A stretch of DNA of 64,000 bases from Hyphomonas adhaerens MHS-3 (GCF_000685235.1 NZ_ARYH01000001.1:558001-622000), one strand, 5' to 3'. Counted from the first letter of the stretch, positions 51,922 through 60,593 are shown. Program-made: numbers and translations. The notes: a model not told the origin generated them from the letters alone.

Positions 51922-52632
51922 ATGAAGCGCTCTCTCATCCTCCCCGCCCTCATCCTGATCAGCCTGTCGCCCGCTTGCGGCCAGACCACGGCGCCCGCCG
52001 CCGATGCCGAAACGCCTGCAGAAGCAAGCGTGGAAACAAGCGCGGACGCCTCCACCGCCCCCGCCGGGCCGCAGGTCGGCGACAAGATCGGCGAAAGCGA
52101 TGCAGAAAAGGCGGCGAAGGATGCGTCCGTTGCCGCCGCCGCGGCAGAGGCCATGCGCGAGCAGGAAGAAATCAAGGCCCGCGGCGTCACGGAAATCGGC
52201 TGGGAAGACCTGATGCCGGAAGGCGAGGAAGAGCGCCTGCAGAAGATGTATGCCGCCCAGATGGCGACGCTCTACTCCATCCAGGAAGGCTCTGCCGCCG
52301 ACACGGCCGTTCAGATCGGCTCGTTCAACACGGTCGACACCTATGACGGCAAGAAGATCCGCATGCCGGGCTACACTGTGCCGTTTTCCTATGATGCCAA
52401 GGCCGAGATCAGCGAATTCCTGCTGGTGCCTTATTTCGGCGCATGCATTCACGCCCCGCCGCCGCCGCCGAACCAGACGATTTTCGTGCGGACCGACGAT
52501 CCGATCCTGCTGAAGGATTTGCCACAGGCCGTCTGGATCGAAGGCACGCTTCATGCACAGAAGCAGGAAAGCGACCTCGCGGACGCTGCCTACATTATCG
52601 ATCTGTCGCGGGTGGAGAAATACGAATACTGA
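51922..52632 (+). CDS. DUF3299 family envelope protein, zinc cluster
   Basis: The 236-residue protein has a signal peptide (MKRSLILPALILISLSPACGQ, possibly a lipoprotein with an atypical lipobox), an acidic/alanine-rich linker and a C-terminal DUF3299 region. The core is YDGKKIRMPGYTVPF...VPYFGACIHAPPPPPNQTIFV and VWIEGTLHAQ. The CIHAPPPPPNQ motif is diagnostic of the family. It is fourth in the operon after the ABC permease. Function is unknown beyond the zinc association of the operon type. Confidence 0.85.
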   Translation: MKRSLILPALILISLSPACGQTTAPAADAETPAEASVETSADASTAPAGPQVGDKIGESDAEKAAKDASVAAAAAEAMREQEEIKARGVTEIGWEDLMPEGEEERLQKMYAAQMATLYSIQEGSAADTAVQIGSFNTVDTYDGKKIRMPGYTVPFSYDAKAEISEFLLVPYFGACIHAPPPPPNQTIFVRTDDPILLKDLPQAVWIEGTLHAQKQESDLADAAYIIDLSRVEKYEY

Positions 52633-52648
52633 TGGCACGCGGACGTGC

Positions 52649-52735
52649 TGGTACCTCTGGCCGGACTCGAACCGGCACTCTGTTGCCAGAAACGGATTTT
52701 GAATCCGTCGCGTCTACCAATTCCGCCACAGAGGC
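52649..52735 (-). tRNA. tRNA-Leu, anticodon CAA
   Basis: The minus strand folds as a class II tRNA with an acceptor stem (GCCTCTG pairing CAGAGGT with one G-U), D-loop TGGCGGAATTGGTAGACGCG, anticodon stem-loop ACGGATTCAAAATCCGT (anticodon CAA at 52699-52701), a long variable arm and T-loop GGTTCGAGTCC. The CCA end is encoded. The size is 87 bases. Confidence 0.96.
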
Positions 52736-52821
52736 CCTTATCGGGAAGGCTCTCCTGCCCGAGCAGGGCCTGCCCGTCAATCTATCCCGGGCGGCATAAT
52801 TACAGGACGTATTGAACAGGC

Positions 52822-53463
52822 ATGGATGTCACCAACGCGGAAAACGAGAAAACCCTGCTCCAGATCGTCGAGGCGATGGCCGCCGGCGCGCCGGAAGACG
52901 GGTACACGCTGCGGCAGATTTTCGACCATCTGGACGAAAGCGCGTTCGGCGCGGGCCTGTTCCTGCTGGCCCTGCCCTGCTGCATTCCCTTCCTTTATGG
53001 CGTGCCACAAGTGGTCTCTCTGCCCATGATGGCGCTCGCCGCACAGATGGCCCTCGGCCATGAACAGCCCTGGCTGCCGGACGCGCTGGGCAACCGCCGG
53101 ATCGACCGCAAGGGCCTGACCGCCATGGCCCATGGCGGCCGGAAATGGCTCGGCTGGATCGAGACATTCTCAAAGCCCCGCTTCACGATGATTACCGGCC
53201 CCAGGTCCGAACGCCTGCTCGGCTTCGTGCTCTGCATCTTCTGCGCGTCCATCCTGGTGCCGCTGCCGATGACCAATACCGTCCCCGGCTTTGCCGTGGC
53301 GCTTGCCGCGTTCGGCCTGATCAACCGGGACGGTTTCCTTGTCATCATCGGCGCCATTCTGGGATTTGTCTGGGTGTCCTCATTGCTGATCCTCGGCCCG
53401 ACGGCTGTTCTGGCTGCCATCCATTTCGGGAAGGACTGGCTCACGGGATTGTTTGGCTCGTGA
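52822..53463 (+). CDS. exoD: ExoD family membrane protein
   Basis: The 213-residue protein matches ExoD: a cytoplasmic start (TLRQIFDHLDESAFGAGLFLLALPCCIPFLYGVPQVVSLP) followed by spans such as LLGFVLCIFCASILVPLPMTNTVPG and the C-terminal FLVIIGAILGFVWVSSLLIL. ExoD is needed for normal exopolysaccharide production and alkaline tolerance in Rhizobium; its mechanism is unclear. ATG 52822 follows tRNA-Leu on the opposite strand. The gene is followed by dsbB. Confidence 0.9.
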   Translation: MDVTNAENEKTLLQIVEAMAAGAPEDGYTLRQIFDHLDESAFGAGLFLLALPCCIPFLYGVPQVVSLPMMALAAQMALGHEQPWLPDALGNRRIDRKGLTAMAHGGRKWLGWIETFSKPRFTMITGPRSERLLGFVLCIFCASILVPLPMTNTVPGFAVALAAFGLINRDGFLVIIGAILGFVWVSSLLILGPTAVLAAIHFGKDWLTGLFGS

Positions 53464-53511
53464 CGCTGCGCCGCACTTTTGCTGTCGAGACAGCGTGCTA
53501 GCGTACCAACG

Positions 53512-54030
53512 ATGCTCTTCCTGAAAGGCCTTCTCAAGGACTGGAAATGGCCGGTCGCCGCAATTGTGGTGTCCGCCCTGATGCTTGCAGCCGCCCATGC
53601 CTTCGAGACGTTCGGCCATCTCTATCCCTGTCCGCTCTGCCTGCGCCAGCGGGAGGTCTACTGGGCCCTGATCGCCATGACACTGACCGGCCTTGCCCTC
53701 TGGAAGGTCCGGCCGACCCGGCGCTTCCTGGTGGCGCTGAACGTGTTGATTGGCCTTGTCTTCGGGGTCGGCGTGGTCGTCGCCTTCTATCATTCCGGCG
53801 TGGAATGGAAGATTTTCCCGCCTCCGGCCGGTTGCGCAGGCGGCGGCGAGATTGATCTCATGAACATGGAATCGCTGGACCGGCCGATGACCGTGCCATC
53901 CTGCACCGATGCCCCCTTCTACATCCTCGGCCTGTCCATGGCCGGGTGGAACGGCGTCGTCTCTGCCATCCTCGCCGCCGCCAGCTTCATCGCCGCCGGC
54001 GCGACGTTCAGAGGCCGTAATGAGGCCTAG
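53512..54030 (+). CDS. dsbB: Disulfide bond formation protein B
   Basis: The 172-residue protein has four membrane spans and both redox pairs of DsbB: Cys40-Cys43 in YPCPLCLRQR and Cys108 with Cys131 in PAGCAGGGE and VPSCTDAPF. It passes electrons from DsbA to quinone. ATG 53512 fits the first span. The stop codon shares CTAG with the convergent SDR gene. No dsbA is adjacent. Confidence 0.9.
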   Translation: MLFLKGLLKDWKWPVAAIVVSALMLAAAHAFETFGHLYPCPLCLRQREVYWALIAMTLTGLALWKVRPTRRFLVALNVLIGLVFGVGVVVAFYHSGVEWKIFPPPAGCAGGGEIDLMNMESLDRPMTVPSCTDAPFYILGLSMAGWNGVVSAILAAASFIAAGATFRGRNEA

Positions 54031-55049
54031 ACCACGTTCAGGTCGATCAGGGTCTGCGCGCTCTCGATGATCGCTTCTTCCTCGGTGCGCGGCGTCCAGC
54101 CGAGCACGCGGCGGGCTTTCTCGTTCGAACAATGCCGTTCGCGGCCCAGCTCCGGCACGACGGCCTTCAGTGGCGGATTTACTAGTGTCAGCACCTTCAG
54201 CAGCCAGTCCGGCAGTTCGCCCTTCGGCAGCTTCTTCTGGTAGTCCGGGAATTTCTCGCGCAGCACATCGGCCACTTCGCTCATCCACATGAACCGGCCG
54301 GATGCCAGGAAGCGTTCGCCCGCCGCTTCGGGCACAGTCATCGCCTTCACGTGCGCATCGGCGACATCGCGTACATCGACAACGCAAAAGCCGACCCGCG
54401 GCGAGGCCGGGGCCTTGCCGGTCATCAACTGGGTGATGATCTGCAGCGACGTCGAGACATCGGCGCTCATGGCCGGGCCAAGCACGGCGGACGGGTTGAT
54501 GACCGAAAGCTCCATTCCGGCGCCCTCCCCGGCCATATAGTCCCAGGCGGCTTTCTCCGCGATCGTCTTGGAGCGGGTATAGGCCGTGTTGTCCTTCATA
54601 TCGTCGGGATTGGACCAGTGCTCTTCGGTCAGCGGGTTCGGCCGGGCATCGCCCCAGCCATAGGCGATCGCCGCCATGGACGAGGTCATCACCACGCGCT
54701 TCACGCCCGCCGCCTTCGAGGCCTTCAGGACGCGCAGGGCGCCGTCACGGGCCGGCCGGATCAGCTCATCATGGTCTTTCGGCATCACCGCGAGGAAGGG
54801 AGACGCGAGGTGCTGGACATAGTCCATGCCTTCCACGGCCTCCGCCCAGCCGGCATCGCTGTTCAGATCCGCCTCGACGATGTCGATATGGAGCGGGCTG
54901 CCGGCATAATCGCTCAAAATCGTGTTCAGGGGCGTTTCCCTTGAAGCGGAACGCGCCGTACCGCGAACCTCGTGGCCAGCTTCCAGCAATTGGTGGATGA
55001 CATGCCCGGCAATAAAGCCGGTCGCGCCGGTAACGAGAACTTTGGCCAT
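54027..55049 (-). CDS. NAD-dependent epimerase/dihydroflavonol-reductase-like SDR
   Basis: The 340-residue protein is an extended SDR. The nucleotide fold KVLVTGATGFIAGHVIHQLLEAG opens it, the YTRSKTIAEKAAW segment holds the catalytic Tyr-x-x-x-Lys, and VINPSAVLGPAM and FCVVDVRDVADAHVKAM are typical of the dihydroflavonol-4-reductase/aldehyde-reductase group. It probably reduces a carbonyl group; the substrate is unknown. ATG 55049 has no competing start. Confidence 0.9.
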   Translation of the reverse strand: MAKVLVTGATGFIAGHVIHQLLEAGHEVRGTARSASRETPLNTILSDYAGSPLHIDIVEADLNSDAGWAEAVEGMDYVQHLASPFLAVMPKDHDELIRPARDGALRVLKASKAAGVKRVVMTSSMAAIAYGWGDARPNPLTEEHWSNPDDMKDNTAYTRSKTIAEKAAWDYMAGEGAGMELSVINPSAVLGPAMSADVSTSLQIITQLMTGKAPASPRVGFCVVDVRDVADAHVKAMTVPEAAGERFLASGRFMWMSEVADVLREKFPDYQKKLPKGELPDWLLKVLTLVNPPLKAVVPELGRERHCSNEKARRVLGWTPRTEEEAIIESAQTLIDLNVV

Positions 55050-55113
55050 GTGAGTCTCCCTGATCTGATGTGACTAATGAACGATTTCGCCACTATTCAC
55101 AAGGGAAGACGTA

Positions 55114-56046
55114 TCAGGCCCGTCTGGTCTGGCGCCGCTTTTGCCGTTCCCGCAGGGTGATATAGGCCGTGGCGCCGATGATGATGCCCGTGCCGACCCA
55201 GGTCCACGGCCCCGGCAAGGCCTTGAACAACAGCCAGTCCACCGTCGCCGCCATCGGCAGGCGCAGATAATCGATCGGCGACAGGAACGAGGCGTCCCCG
55301 ATCGCCATGCCCCGGATGTAGAAATACTGCCCGGCCACGCCGCATCCGCCCATCAGCGTAATCAGCGCCCAGTCCTGCCAGGACGGCATGACCTCCGGCA
55401 TCTTCCACAGGGCCAGCGGCAGAAGCATCGCCGAGGAGAGCAGGTTCGCCCAGATCAGCAGCGTGACCGGCCGGTGATTGCGCGAGAGCAGCTTCACCAG
55501 CGTGATCGCGCCGGCCATGCAGAAAGCCGCCGCAAGCGCCAGCAGCGTGCCGAGGCTGACGCCTGCCTCCGGCTGGGTCATGATGAGAACGCCGACAAAG
55601 CCCGCCAGCGTCGCGCCCCAGCGGTGCCAGCCGACCGTCTCCTTCAGCAGCGCCGCCGCCAGCACCGTGATGAACATGGCGCGCGAGAAACTGATCGCGT
55701 TGAACTCCGACAGCGGCAGACCGAACTGCGCCGAGACCGCGTAGAAGCTGAAAATGAACCCCATCGTCCCGAACAGGCTGCGCAGCAGAACCAGGCCGGG
55801 CCGGTGAATGCGCATGACGCCCCAGCCCTGCTGAAGAATAACCGGCAAGGTCAGGATCAGGGCGACGAACGACCGGAAGAAAGCCAGGAAGCCGGGGTCG
55901 TAATGGGCCGATTGAAGCTTGGACAGCGTCAGGAACGCGGTGAAGACGAGGCCCGAGGCCGTCATCCAGAGTGCACCTTCCAGGTTGCGGGGTTCTTCAG
56001 CCGCACTAACCTCGGCGACACCTGATTGATCGGGACTGACTGCCAT
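55114..56046 (-). CDS. DMT family (EamA) transporter
   Basis: The 310-residue protein has ten predicted membrane spans in two EamA repeats (FLAFFRSFVALILTLPVILQQGW ... AMFITVLAAALLKETVGWHRWGATLAGFVGVLIM; GAITLVKLLSRNHRPVTLLIWAN ... LRLPMAATVDWLLFKALPGPWTWVGTGIIIGA). It probably exports amino acids, nucleosides or other small metabolites. Its start codon overlaps the start codon of the divergent 94-aa gene by two bases. Confidence 0.88.
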   Translation of the reverse strand: MAVSPDQSGVAEVSAAEEPRNLEGALWMTASGLVFTAFLTLSKLQSAHYDPGFLAFFRSFVALILTLPVILQQGWGVMRIHRPGLVLLRSLFGTMGFIFSFYAVSAQFGLPLSEFNAISFSRAMFITVLAAALLKETVGWHRWGATLAGFVGVLIMTQPEAGVSLGTLLALAAAFCMAGAITLVKLLSRNHRPVTLLIWANLLSSAMLLPLALWKMPEVMPSWQDWALITLMGGCGVAGQYFYIRGMAIGDASFLSPIDYLRLPMAATVDWLLFKALPGPWTWVGTGIIIGATAYITLRERQKRRQTRRA

Positions 56047-56329
56047 GACCGCCTTTACGCCTTCCGAAGTCGACGAGATCGACGCCCTGTGGCGCAGCCT
56101 GCCGCCGGATCACATGTGGACCGGATGGGCCGCTGCGGGCGAGTCCCCCGATCAGATCTGGATCTTCCGCACCCGCGCCCACTGGCGCCGCTTCCCGTTG
56201 TTCAAGACCGAAGAAGGCTATGCCCTGTCGGACGAGAAAGGCCGCCGGCTGATCCGAGCCGCCTCCCTGCAGGAATTGCTGTCCGCTGTCGAGGCCATAC
56301 CCGGCCTCGACCCGGACCGCAGCCGCTGA
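56045..56329 (+). CDS. Small hypothetical protein divergent from the DMT transporter
   Basis: The 94-residue protein begins MTAFTPSEVDEIDALWRSLPPDHMWTGW and ends RAASLQELLSAVEAIPGLDPD. Codon use and amino acid composition look like a real cytoplasmic protein (helix, aromatic core FRTRAHWRRFPLFKT, C-terminal helix). The start has no ribosome binding site. I do not recognise a family. Confidence 0.6.
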   Translation: MTAFTPSEVDEIDALWRSLPPDHMWTGWAAAGESPDQIWIFRTRAHWRRFPLFKTEEGYALSDEKGRRLIRAASLQELLSAVEAIPGLDPDRSR

Positions 56330-56332
56330 CCC

Positions 56333-57214
56333 CTATTCCTGTTGTGCCTTCATGGCTTCGGCCATCTGTTCGGCCTGTTCCGGCGTAATGCCCAGCGCTT
56401 CGAGGACCGGCCCGCCGGCCGATTCGTCCCAGGAGTGGCGCGGGCCGACCGTGATGCCGCCATCGACAGTGAACTGGCTGCCGGTGATGAACTCTGACGC
56501 ATCGGAGGCGAGGAAGGCCGCCATCTCGGCAATATCCTTGCCCTTGCCGGTCCGGCCAGCCGGCTGCATTGATCCGCCCTGCTGGGCCAGCATCTCCGCC
56601 ATCTGGTCAGCCACTTCCCGCGACATGCCGAGGGACGCCCCGAAGATCGAGGTTGCAATAAAGCCCGGCAGGATCGCATTCACGCGGATCTTGTATTTCG
56701 CAACCTGCGCGGCGGCGATGCGCGAGAAATGCGCGACACCGATCTTGGCCACCGAATAGGTGATCGGGGCCCAGCCGGCTTCCAGCGCACTGATCGAAGA
56801 CGTGTTGATGATGGAGCCGCCGGAGTCCTTCATGTGCGCCACGGCATATTTGGTGCCGAAGAAGACCTGCTTGAGCAGCAGGTCCATCGTCTTGTCATAG
56901 CCTTCTTCGTCCAGCTCCTCGATATCGGCCGGGGTGCCGCCGCTGCCGGCATTGTTCCAGACCACATCGATCTTGCCGAAATGGCTGACGGCGCCTTCCA
57001 TCAGGGCTTCCAGCTCAGCGAGGTCCAGCACGTCGCAATGGATGTAGCGGACGGTATCCGTACCAAAGCGCGTTTCCAGCGCGCGGCCCTTTTCGTCCTG
57101 GATGTCGGCGGCGATCACTTTCGCACCGGCCTCCACAAAGGTCTCTACGCCTGCCAGGCCAATGCCGCTTGCTGCACCTGTGATTACGGCAACCTTGCCG
57201 CTGAGATCCGCCAT
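56333..57214 (-). CDS. Short-chain dehydrogenase/reductase
   Basis: The 293-residue classical SDR has the cofactor motif TGAASGIGLAGVETF, the NNAG strand in VVWNNAGSGG, catalytic Ser in NTSSISALEAG and YSVAKIG (Tyr-x-x-x-Lys). The C-terminal extension (about 245-293, GGPVLEALGITPEQAEQM) is longer than usual. The acidic residue after the second strand (AADIQDEKG) suggests NAD preference. The substrate is unknown. Confidence 0.92.
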   Translation of the reverse strand: MADLSGKVAVITGAASGIGLAGVETFVEAGAKVIAADIQDEKGRALETRFGTDTVRYIHCDVLDLAELEALMEGAVSHFGKIDVVWNNAGSGGTPADIEELDEEGYDKTMDLLLKQVFFGTKYAVAHMKDSGGSIINTSSISALEAGWAPITYSVAKIGVAHFSRIAAAQVAKYKIRVNAILPGFIATSIFGASLGMSREVADQMAEMLAQQGGSMQPAGRTGKGKDIAEMAAFLASDASEFITGSQFTVDGGITVGPRHSWDESAGGPVLEALGITPEQAEQMAEAMKAQQE

Positions 57215-57291
57215 GATGTTTTCTCCCTTTTCGTTCGGGCATCATGCACGGGGGTTCCGTGTGGTCCGTCAAGCGAAACCTGACAGGGGCG

Positions 57292-58146
57292 TCACGTTTT
57301 CTTCAATCCGAAACGGCTCCAGAAGATACGGTCCAGCAACCGCTTGGGCAGGCGGGTCGGAATGGTCCAGTTGGTCAGTTTGTCCGGCACCGGCGCGTAG
57401 CGCGCTTTGGGTTTGTCGGCGGACAGCGCGGTTTCGATATAGCCGGCAATGTCTTCCGGCGTCAGGCCGGTCCGGCCGCCCGACAGCATCACCTCTTCGA
57501 ACCGTTTCAGCGACCCGGCCCAGTCGCTGGCGGCATAGGGGCCTTCGGTATTGTCCTGCTCGGCCTTGTCCCAGATCGGTGTCTTCACGGAGCCGGGCCC
57601 GATGGCGATCGCATCGATGCCATAGATGACCAGCTCGCGGCGCAGCGTATCCGTCATCGCCTCCACCGCATGTTTGGTGGCCGTATACGCACCGAGGAAG
57701 GGCGAGGCGAGCCGGCCGCCAACGCTGGTGATATTCACGATCCGGCCGGGCGGCCCTGTGCGCGCGGCATCAGATCCCAGCAGCGGCACGAAGGCTTGCG
57801 TCATGGCCAGCAGGCCGAACACGTTGACCTCGAAGTGCGCCCGGAAATCCTCCATGGGCTGGATGGCCAGCGGGCCCATTTTCGCAATGCCTGCATTGTT
57901 GACGAGACCGGCGAGGCGTTCGCCGCCCAGCGCAGCCGCGACCGTCTCGGCCGCAGCCTCCACCTGGTCCGGTTTCGTCACATCAAGGAGGATCGGGCGA
58001 AGGTCACCGGAGGCGCCCTGCGTCAGCGCCTCGCCATCGGCCTGTTTGCGTACCCCGGCAAAGACCCGCCAGCCATTCGCCGCCAGGTGACGCGCGGCCC
58101 CTGCCCCGATTCCGGTCGAGGCACCGGTAATGACGACTGTCTTCAT
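57292..58146 (-). CDS. Short-chain dehydrogenase/reductase
   Basis: The 284-residue SDR has TGASTGIGAGAARHL for cofactor binding, NNAGIAKMG, the catalytic Ser in NITSVGGRL and YTATKHAVEAM. Its order of motifs resembles retinol-dehydrogenase-like or 11-beta-HSD-like bacterial SDRs. The C-terminal RLPKRLLDRIFWSRFGLKKT is basic. It lies 78 bases upstream of the preceding SDR on the same strand. Confidence 0.92.
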   Translation of the reverse strand: MKTVVITGASTGIGAGAARHLAANGWRVFAGVRKQADGEALTQGASGDLRPILLDVTKPDQVEAAAETVAAALGGERLAGLVNNAGIAKMGPLAIQPMEDFRAHFEVNVFGLLAMTQAFVPLLGSDAARTGPPGRIVNITSVGGRLASPFLGAYTATKHAVEAMTDTLRRELVIYGIDAIAIGPGSVKTPIWDKAEQDNTEGPYAASDWAGSLKRFEEVMLSGGRTGLTPEDIAGYIETALSADKPKARYAPVPDKLTNWTIPTRLPKRLLDRIFWSRFGLKKT

Positions 58147-58170
58147 GGCCTTGCTCCCTATGTCCGGAGC

Positions 58171-58746
58171 TTAGCTGTCAGGCTCCGACTTTCCCCCATC
58201 TATGACACGGAATACCGGCCGCCCTGCGGGGCGCTTCGGTGCTGGGGCTTTATCCTCATACGCATCGGACCCGGAATCGGACGTTTCGTCTTTCGGGACG
58301 GCCCTGAGCACAGGCTTGCCGCGTGGCACCGGCTGAGAGGAAGGATCTGGCGAGGGCACTGGCGGCGGCGTCTCGGCGGCCTCCTCCTCGATGTCATCAT
58401 CTATCTGGCGTACACGCGGGGTGGCGCGCTTTGCGAAGCTGCCTTTTGAGGATTTCCTGTCCGGCCCGGCCTTGTTGCCAAAGCCTTTGCGGCCCTTGCC
58501 GCGGGCCTTCTTGTCGATCTCTTTCAGCTTCACCTGCTGCAGGGCCGACAGCGCTTCGCCGTCGCTGCCCTTCATCGGGTCTGCGAACGCCGAGCCGTAT
58601 TTCTCGATCCGCTCTTCGACTTCTTCCAGGAACTCGCGCTCCCAGTCGGACAGGGGCGGCCCCTTGCCCTGTTCGGCAAGCTCTGCGGCCTTGCGCAATT
58701 TGCGCAGCGCCGCCCGCTTCTTCCGTTCGTCGACATCCCGGCCCAT
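58171..58746 (-). CDS. Low-complexity charged protein, unknown function
   Basis: The 191-residue protein starts with a helical, lysine-rich region (DERKKRAALRKLRKAAELAEQGKGPPLSDWEREFLEEVEERIEKYG), followed by a probably disordered, Pro/Ser/Lys-rich tail. The tail ends with the repeated pattern GKPVLRAVPKDE and GRPVFRVIDGGK. I recognise no family. It is 39 bases past gapR on the same strand and may be co-transcribed with it. Confidence 0.7.
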   Translation of the reverse strand: MGRDVDERKKRAALRKLRKAAELAEQGKGPPLSDWEREFLEEVEERIEKYGSAFADPMKGSDGEALSALQQVKLKEIDKKARGKGRKGFGNKAGPDRKSSKGSFAKRATPRVRQIDDDIEEEAAETPPPVPSPDPSSQPVPRGKPVLRAVPKDETSDSGSDAYEDKAPAPKRPAGRPVFRVIDGGKSEPDS

Positions 58747-58784
58747 GGAACCAGTTTAGGCCGATCGGGAGGTTCTACAAAGCC

Positions 58785-59045
58785 TCAGGCTTCACCCAGC
58801 GCGAGCAGGTAGGTTTCGAGCATCATTTCCTGCTCTTCGCGGTCCGACTTGTCTATCTTGCGCAGACGCACCACCTGGCGCAGCGCCTTGGTGTCGAACC
58901 CGAAGGACTTGGCCTCGGCATAGATCTCCTTGATCTGCTCGGCGACCTCTTTCTTCTCTTCTTCCAGGCGCTCAATTTTGGCGACCGTCTGGCGCAGCTT
59001 CTCGCGGCTTGCTTCGGTGAGGTTCTCGATCGGGGCGTCGTCCAT
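58785..59045 (-). CDS. gapR: GapR-like nucleoid-associated protein (DUF2312)
   Basis: The 86-residue protein is a DUF2312/GapR member: EASREKLRQTVAKIERLEEEKKEVAEQIKEIYAEAKSFGFDTKALRQVVRLRK. GapR forms a dimer of dimers around overtwisted DNA ahead of replication and transcription in Caulobacter, where it is essential. The coiled-coil N-terminus and basic second half are both visible. This family is confined largely to alphaproteobacteria, supporting the taxonomic placement. Confidence 0.94.
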   Translation of the reverse strand: MDDAPIENLTEASREKLRQTVAKIERLEEEKKEVAEQIKEIYAEAKSFGFDTKALRQVVRLRKIDKSDREEQEMMLETYLLALGEA

Positions 59046-59110
59046 GAGGAACTCCAGTTATTGGCCAGCACGTGGCAGAATCGGAATCGGATACGAAAAG
59101 GAGCCGCGTC

Positions 59111-60052
59111 TTAGCGGGTCTCCGGCGAACTGGCCAGACGCCGGATGGCATCGGCGACGTCTGGTCCGTGCTGGTGATGAGGCATGTGGCCTTCTTCCGG
59201 CAGGATGATCAGGTCAATGTCGGTCTGTTTCTTCAGGCGGGCGGTGTGTTTGGCCGGCGTGATCACCGTATCCTTGCTGCCTGAAAAGACTGTGATTGGG
59301 ACGGACAGCTCGCCATAGCGTTTCGACTGTTCGCCAAGTTCCCGGTCCAGCACGCGCACGTCGCGGGCATTGGCCCGGAAGGCGGCCGGCCGGAACAGGA
59401 GGCCGATCCCGGATTTGTCGTAATAACCTTCCGGTGCAGGCGACGGATCGAACACGCCGCCGATTCCCGCCTCCACCTGGGCAGGCCCGACCAGCGGCAC
59501 GACCTGGCTGAACGCCGGGCCGATCAGGCGCGAGGACGCAAACCGGTTGTACCAGGCATGGCCTTCCCCGCCCCAGTCATGCGTGACCGGGGCCAGCAGG
59601 ACGAGGCCTTTGACCAGGTCCGGCCGGTCGAGCGCGAGGCGCAGCGCCACAGCCCCGCCAAAGGAATGGCCCACCACGACAGCCCGCTCGCCCGGGGCCA
59701 GCGTGTCCAGCACGCCGGCCATCTGCGCCGCCTGGACGCCCAGTGTCTCGGCCCCCGGAGGCCGCCGGGAATGACCGTGGCCCGGCCGGTCCGCCATCAG
59801 CACACGGAATTCCTGTTCCAGCCTTGGCGCCAGCGTCCAGGTGAACTCGCGCGCATTGGCACTGGCCCCATGGATCATCAGGACCGGCGGCCCGGCCTTG
59901 CCCGCCTCAAGCACGTGAACGCCATATCCGCCCACATCGACCCGCTGCCCGGAGGCAGGATGCGCCTTGTGGATACGGGAGGTGTAGGCACCCGAGGCGA
60001 GACCGGCCGCGGCCCCGAGACCTGCCAGGGTTATGGCGGTTGCCGTTAGCAA
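59111..60052 (-). CDS. Alpha/beta hydrolase
   Basis: The 313-residue protein has an N-terminal hydrophobic anchor or signal (MLTATAITLAGLGAAAGLASGAY), the oxyanion-hole segment VLMIHGASANAREF, the nucleophile elbow VVVGHSFGGAVALRLAL, and the catalytic Asp and His in VFSGSKDTVI and LPEEGHMPHHQHG. It is probably an esterase or haloalkane/epoxide hydrolase-like enzyme facing the periplasm. The substrate is unknown. Confidence 0.9.
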   Translation of the reverse strand: MLTATAITLAGLGAAAGLASGAYTSRIHKAHPASGQRVDVGGYGVHVLEAGKAGPPVLMIHGASANAREFTWTLAPRLEQEFRVLMADRPGHGHSRRPPGAETLGVQAAQMAGVLDTLAPGERAVVVGHSFGGAVALRLALDRPDLVKGLVLLAPVTHDWGGEGHAWYNRFASSRLIGPAFSQVVPLVGPAQVEAGIGGVFDPSPAPEGYYDKSGIGLLFRPAAFRANARDVRVLDRELGEQSKRYGELSVPITVFSGSKDTVITPAKHTARLKKQTDIDLIILPEEGHMPHHQHGPDVADAIRRLASSPETR

Positions 60053-60056
60053 GATG

Positions 60057-60593
60057 TCAGAGCCCCTGCCCTTCGGCGACCTTGGCGAGGCGTTTCTCCG
60101 CCTGCAGCCCGTCGCGCATATAGGGATAGATCGCCAGCGCCTCGCGCCAGGCTTCCAGCGCCTGGTCGTTGGCGCCCATCGTCTCGAAGATGGAGGCGAG
60201 CCCGGCCCAGGCCCCGAAATGGCGTGGCTCCAGCTTGAGCGTCTCGTTCAGGTCGCGCAGCGCTTCGGGGAAGTTTTCTTCGGACAGGAATATGCCCGCC
60301 CGGCGGAACCAGGCCTGCGGATTGTCCGGCTTGATCATGATGGCGCGGTCGTAAAAGGTCCGCGCCGTTTCGGTATCGCCGATCATCTGCGCCTCGACAC
60401 CGCGCTGCATGATCATGTCGACCGTGGCCGAGCCGGATTCCATCCAGGAGGCCCAGATATCCTGCGCGGCATCATTCGCCTCGCTTTCGCTGGGCGCGGT
60501 CTTCAGTTTCTCGAACATCTCGTCCGTCGGCACGGCCAGCGCAGGCAGGCCGGCGGTCACGAAGACAAGGGCAAGGAGGAGGGCTCTCAGCAT
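60057..60593 (-). CDS. Secreted tetratricopeptide repeat protein
   Basis: The 178-residue protein has a signal peptide (MLRALLLALVFVTAGLPALA) and three TPR units: ADMIMQRGVEAQMIGDTETARTFYDRAIMIKPDN, PQAWFRRAGIFLSEENFPEALRDLNETLKLEPRH and FGAWAGLASIFETMGANDQALEAWREALAIYPYM. It probably mediates protein interactions in the periplasm. It precedes the hydrolase gene by four bases on the same strand, so the two are likely co-transcribed. Confidence 0.88.
   Translation of the reverse strand: MLRALLLALVFVTAGLPALAVPTDEMFEKLKTAPSESEANDAAQDIWASWMESGSATVDMIMQRGVEAQMIGDTETARTFYDRAIMIKPDNPQAWFRRAGIFLSEENFPEALRDLNETLKLEPRHFGAWAGLASIFETMGANDQALEAWREALAIYPYMRDGLQAEKRLAKVAEGQGL

Noticed and set aside
52649-52735. 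tRNA-Leu as an integration site for a mobile element
   Set aside because: No integrase, direct repeat of the tRNA 3' end or composition change is seen on either side.
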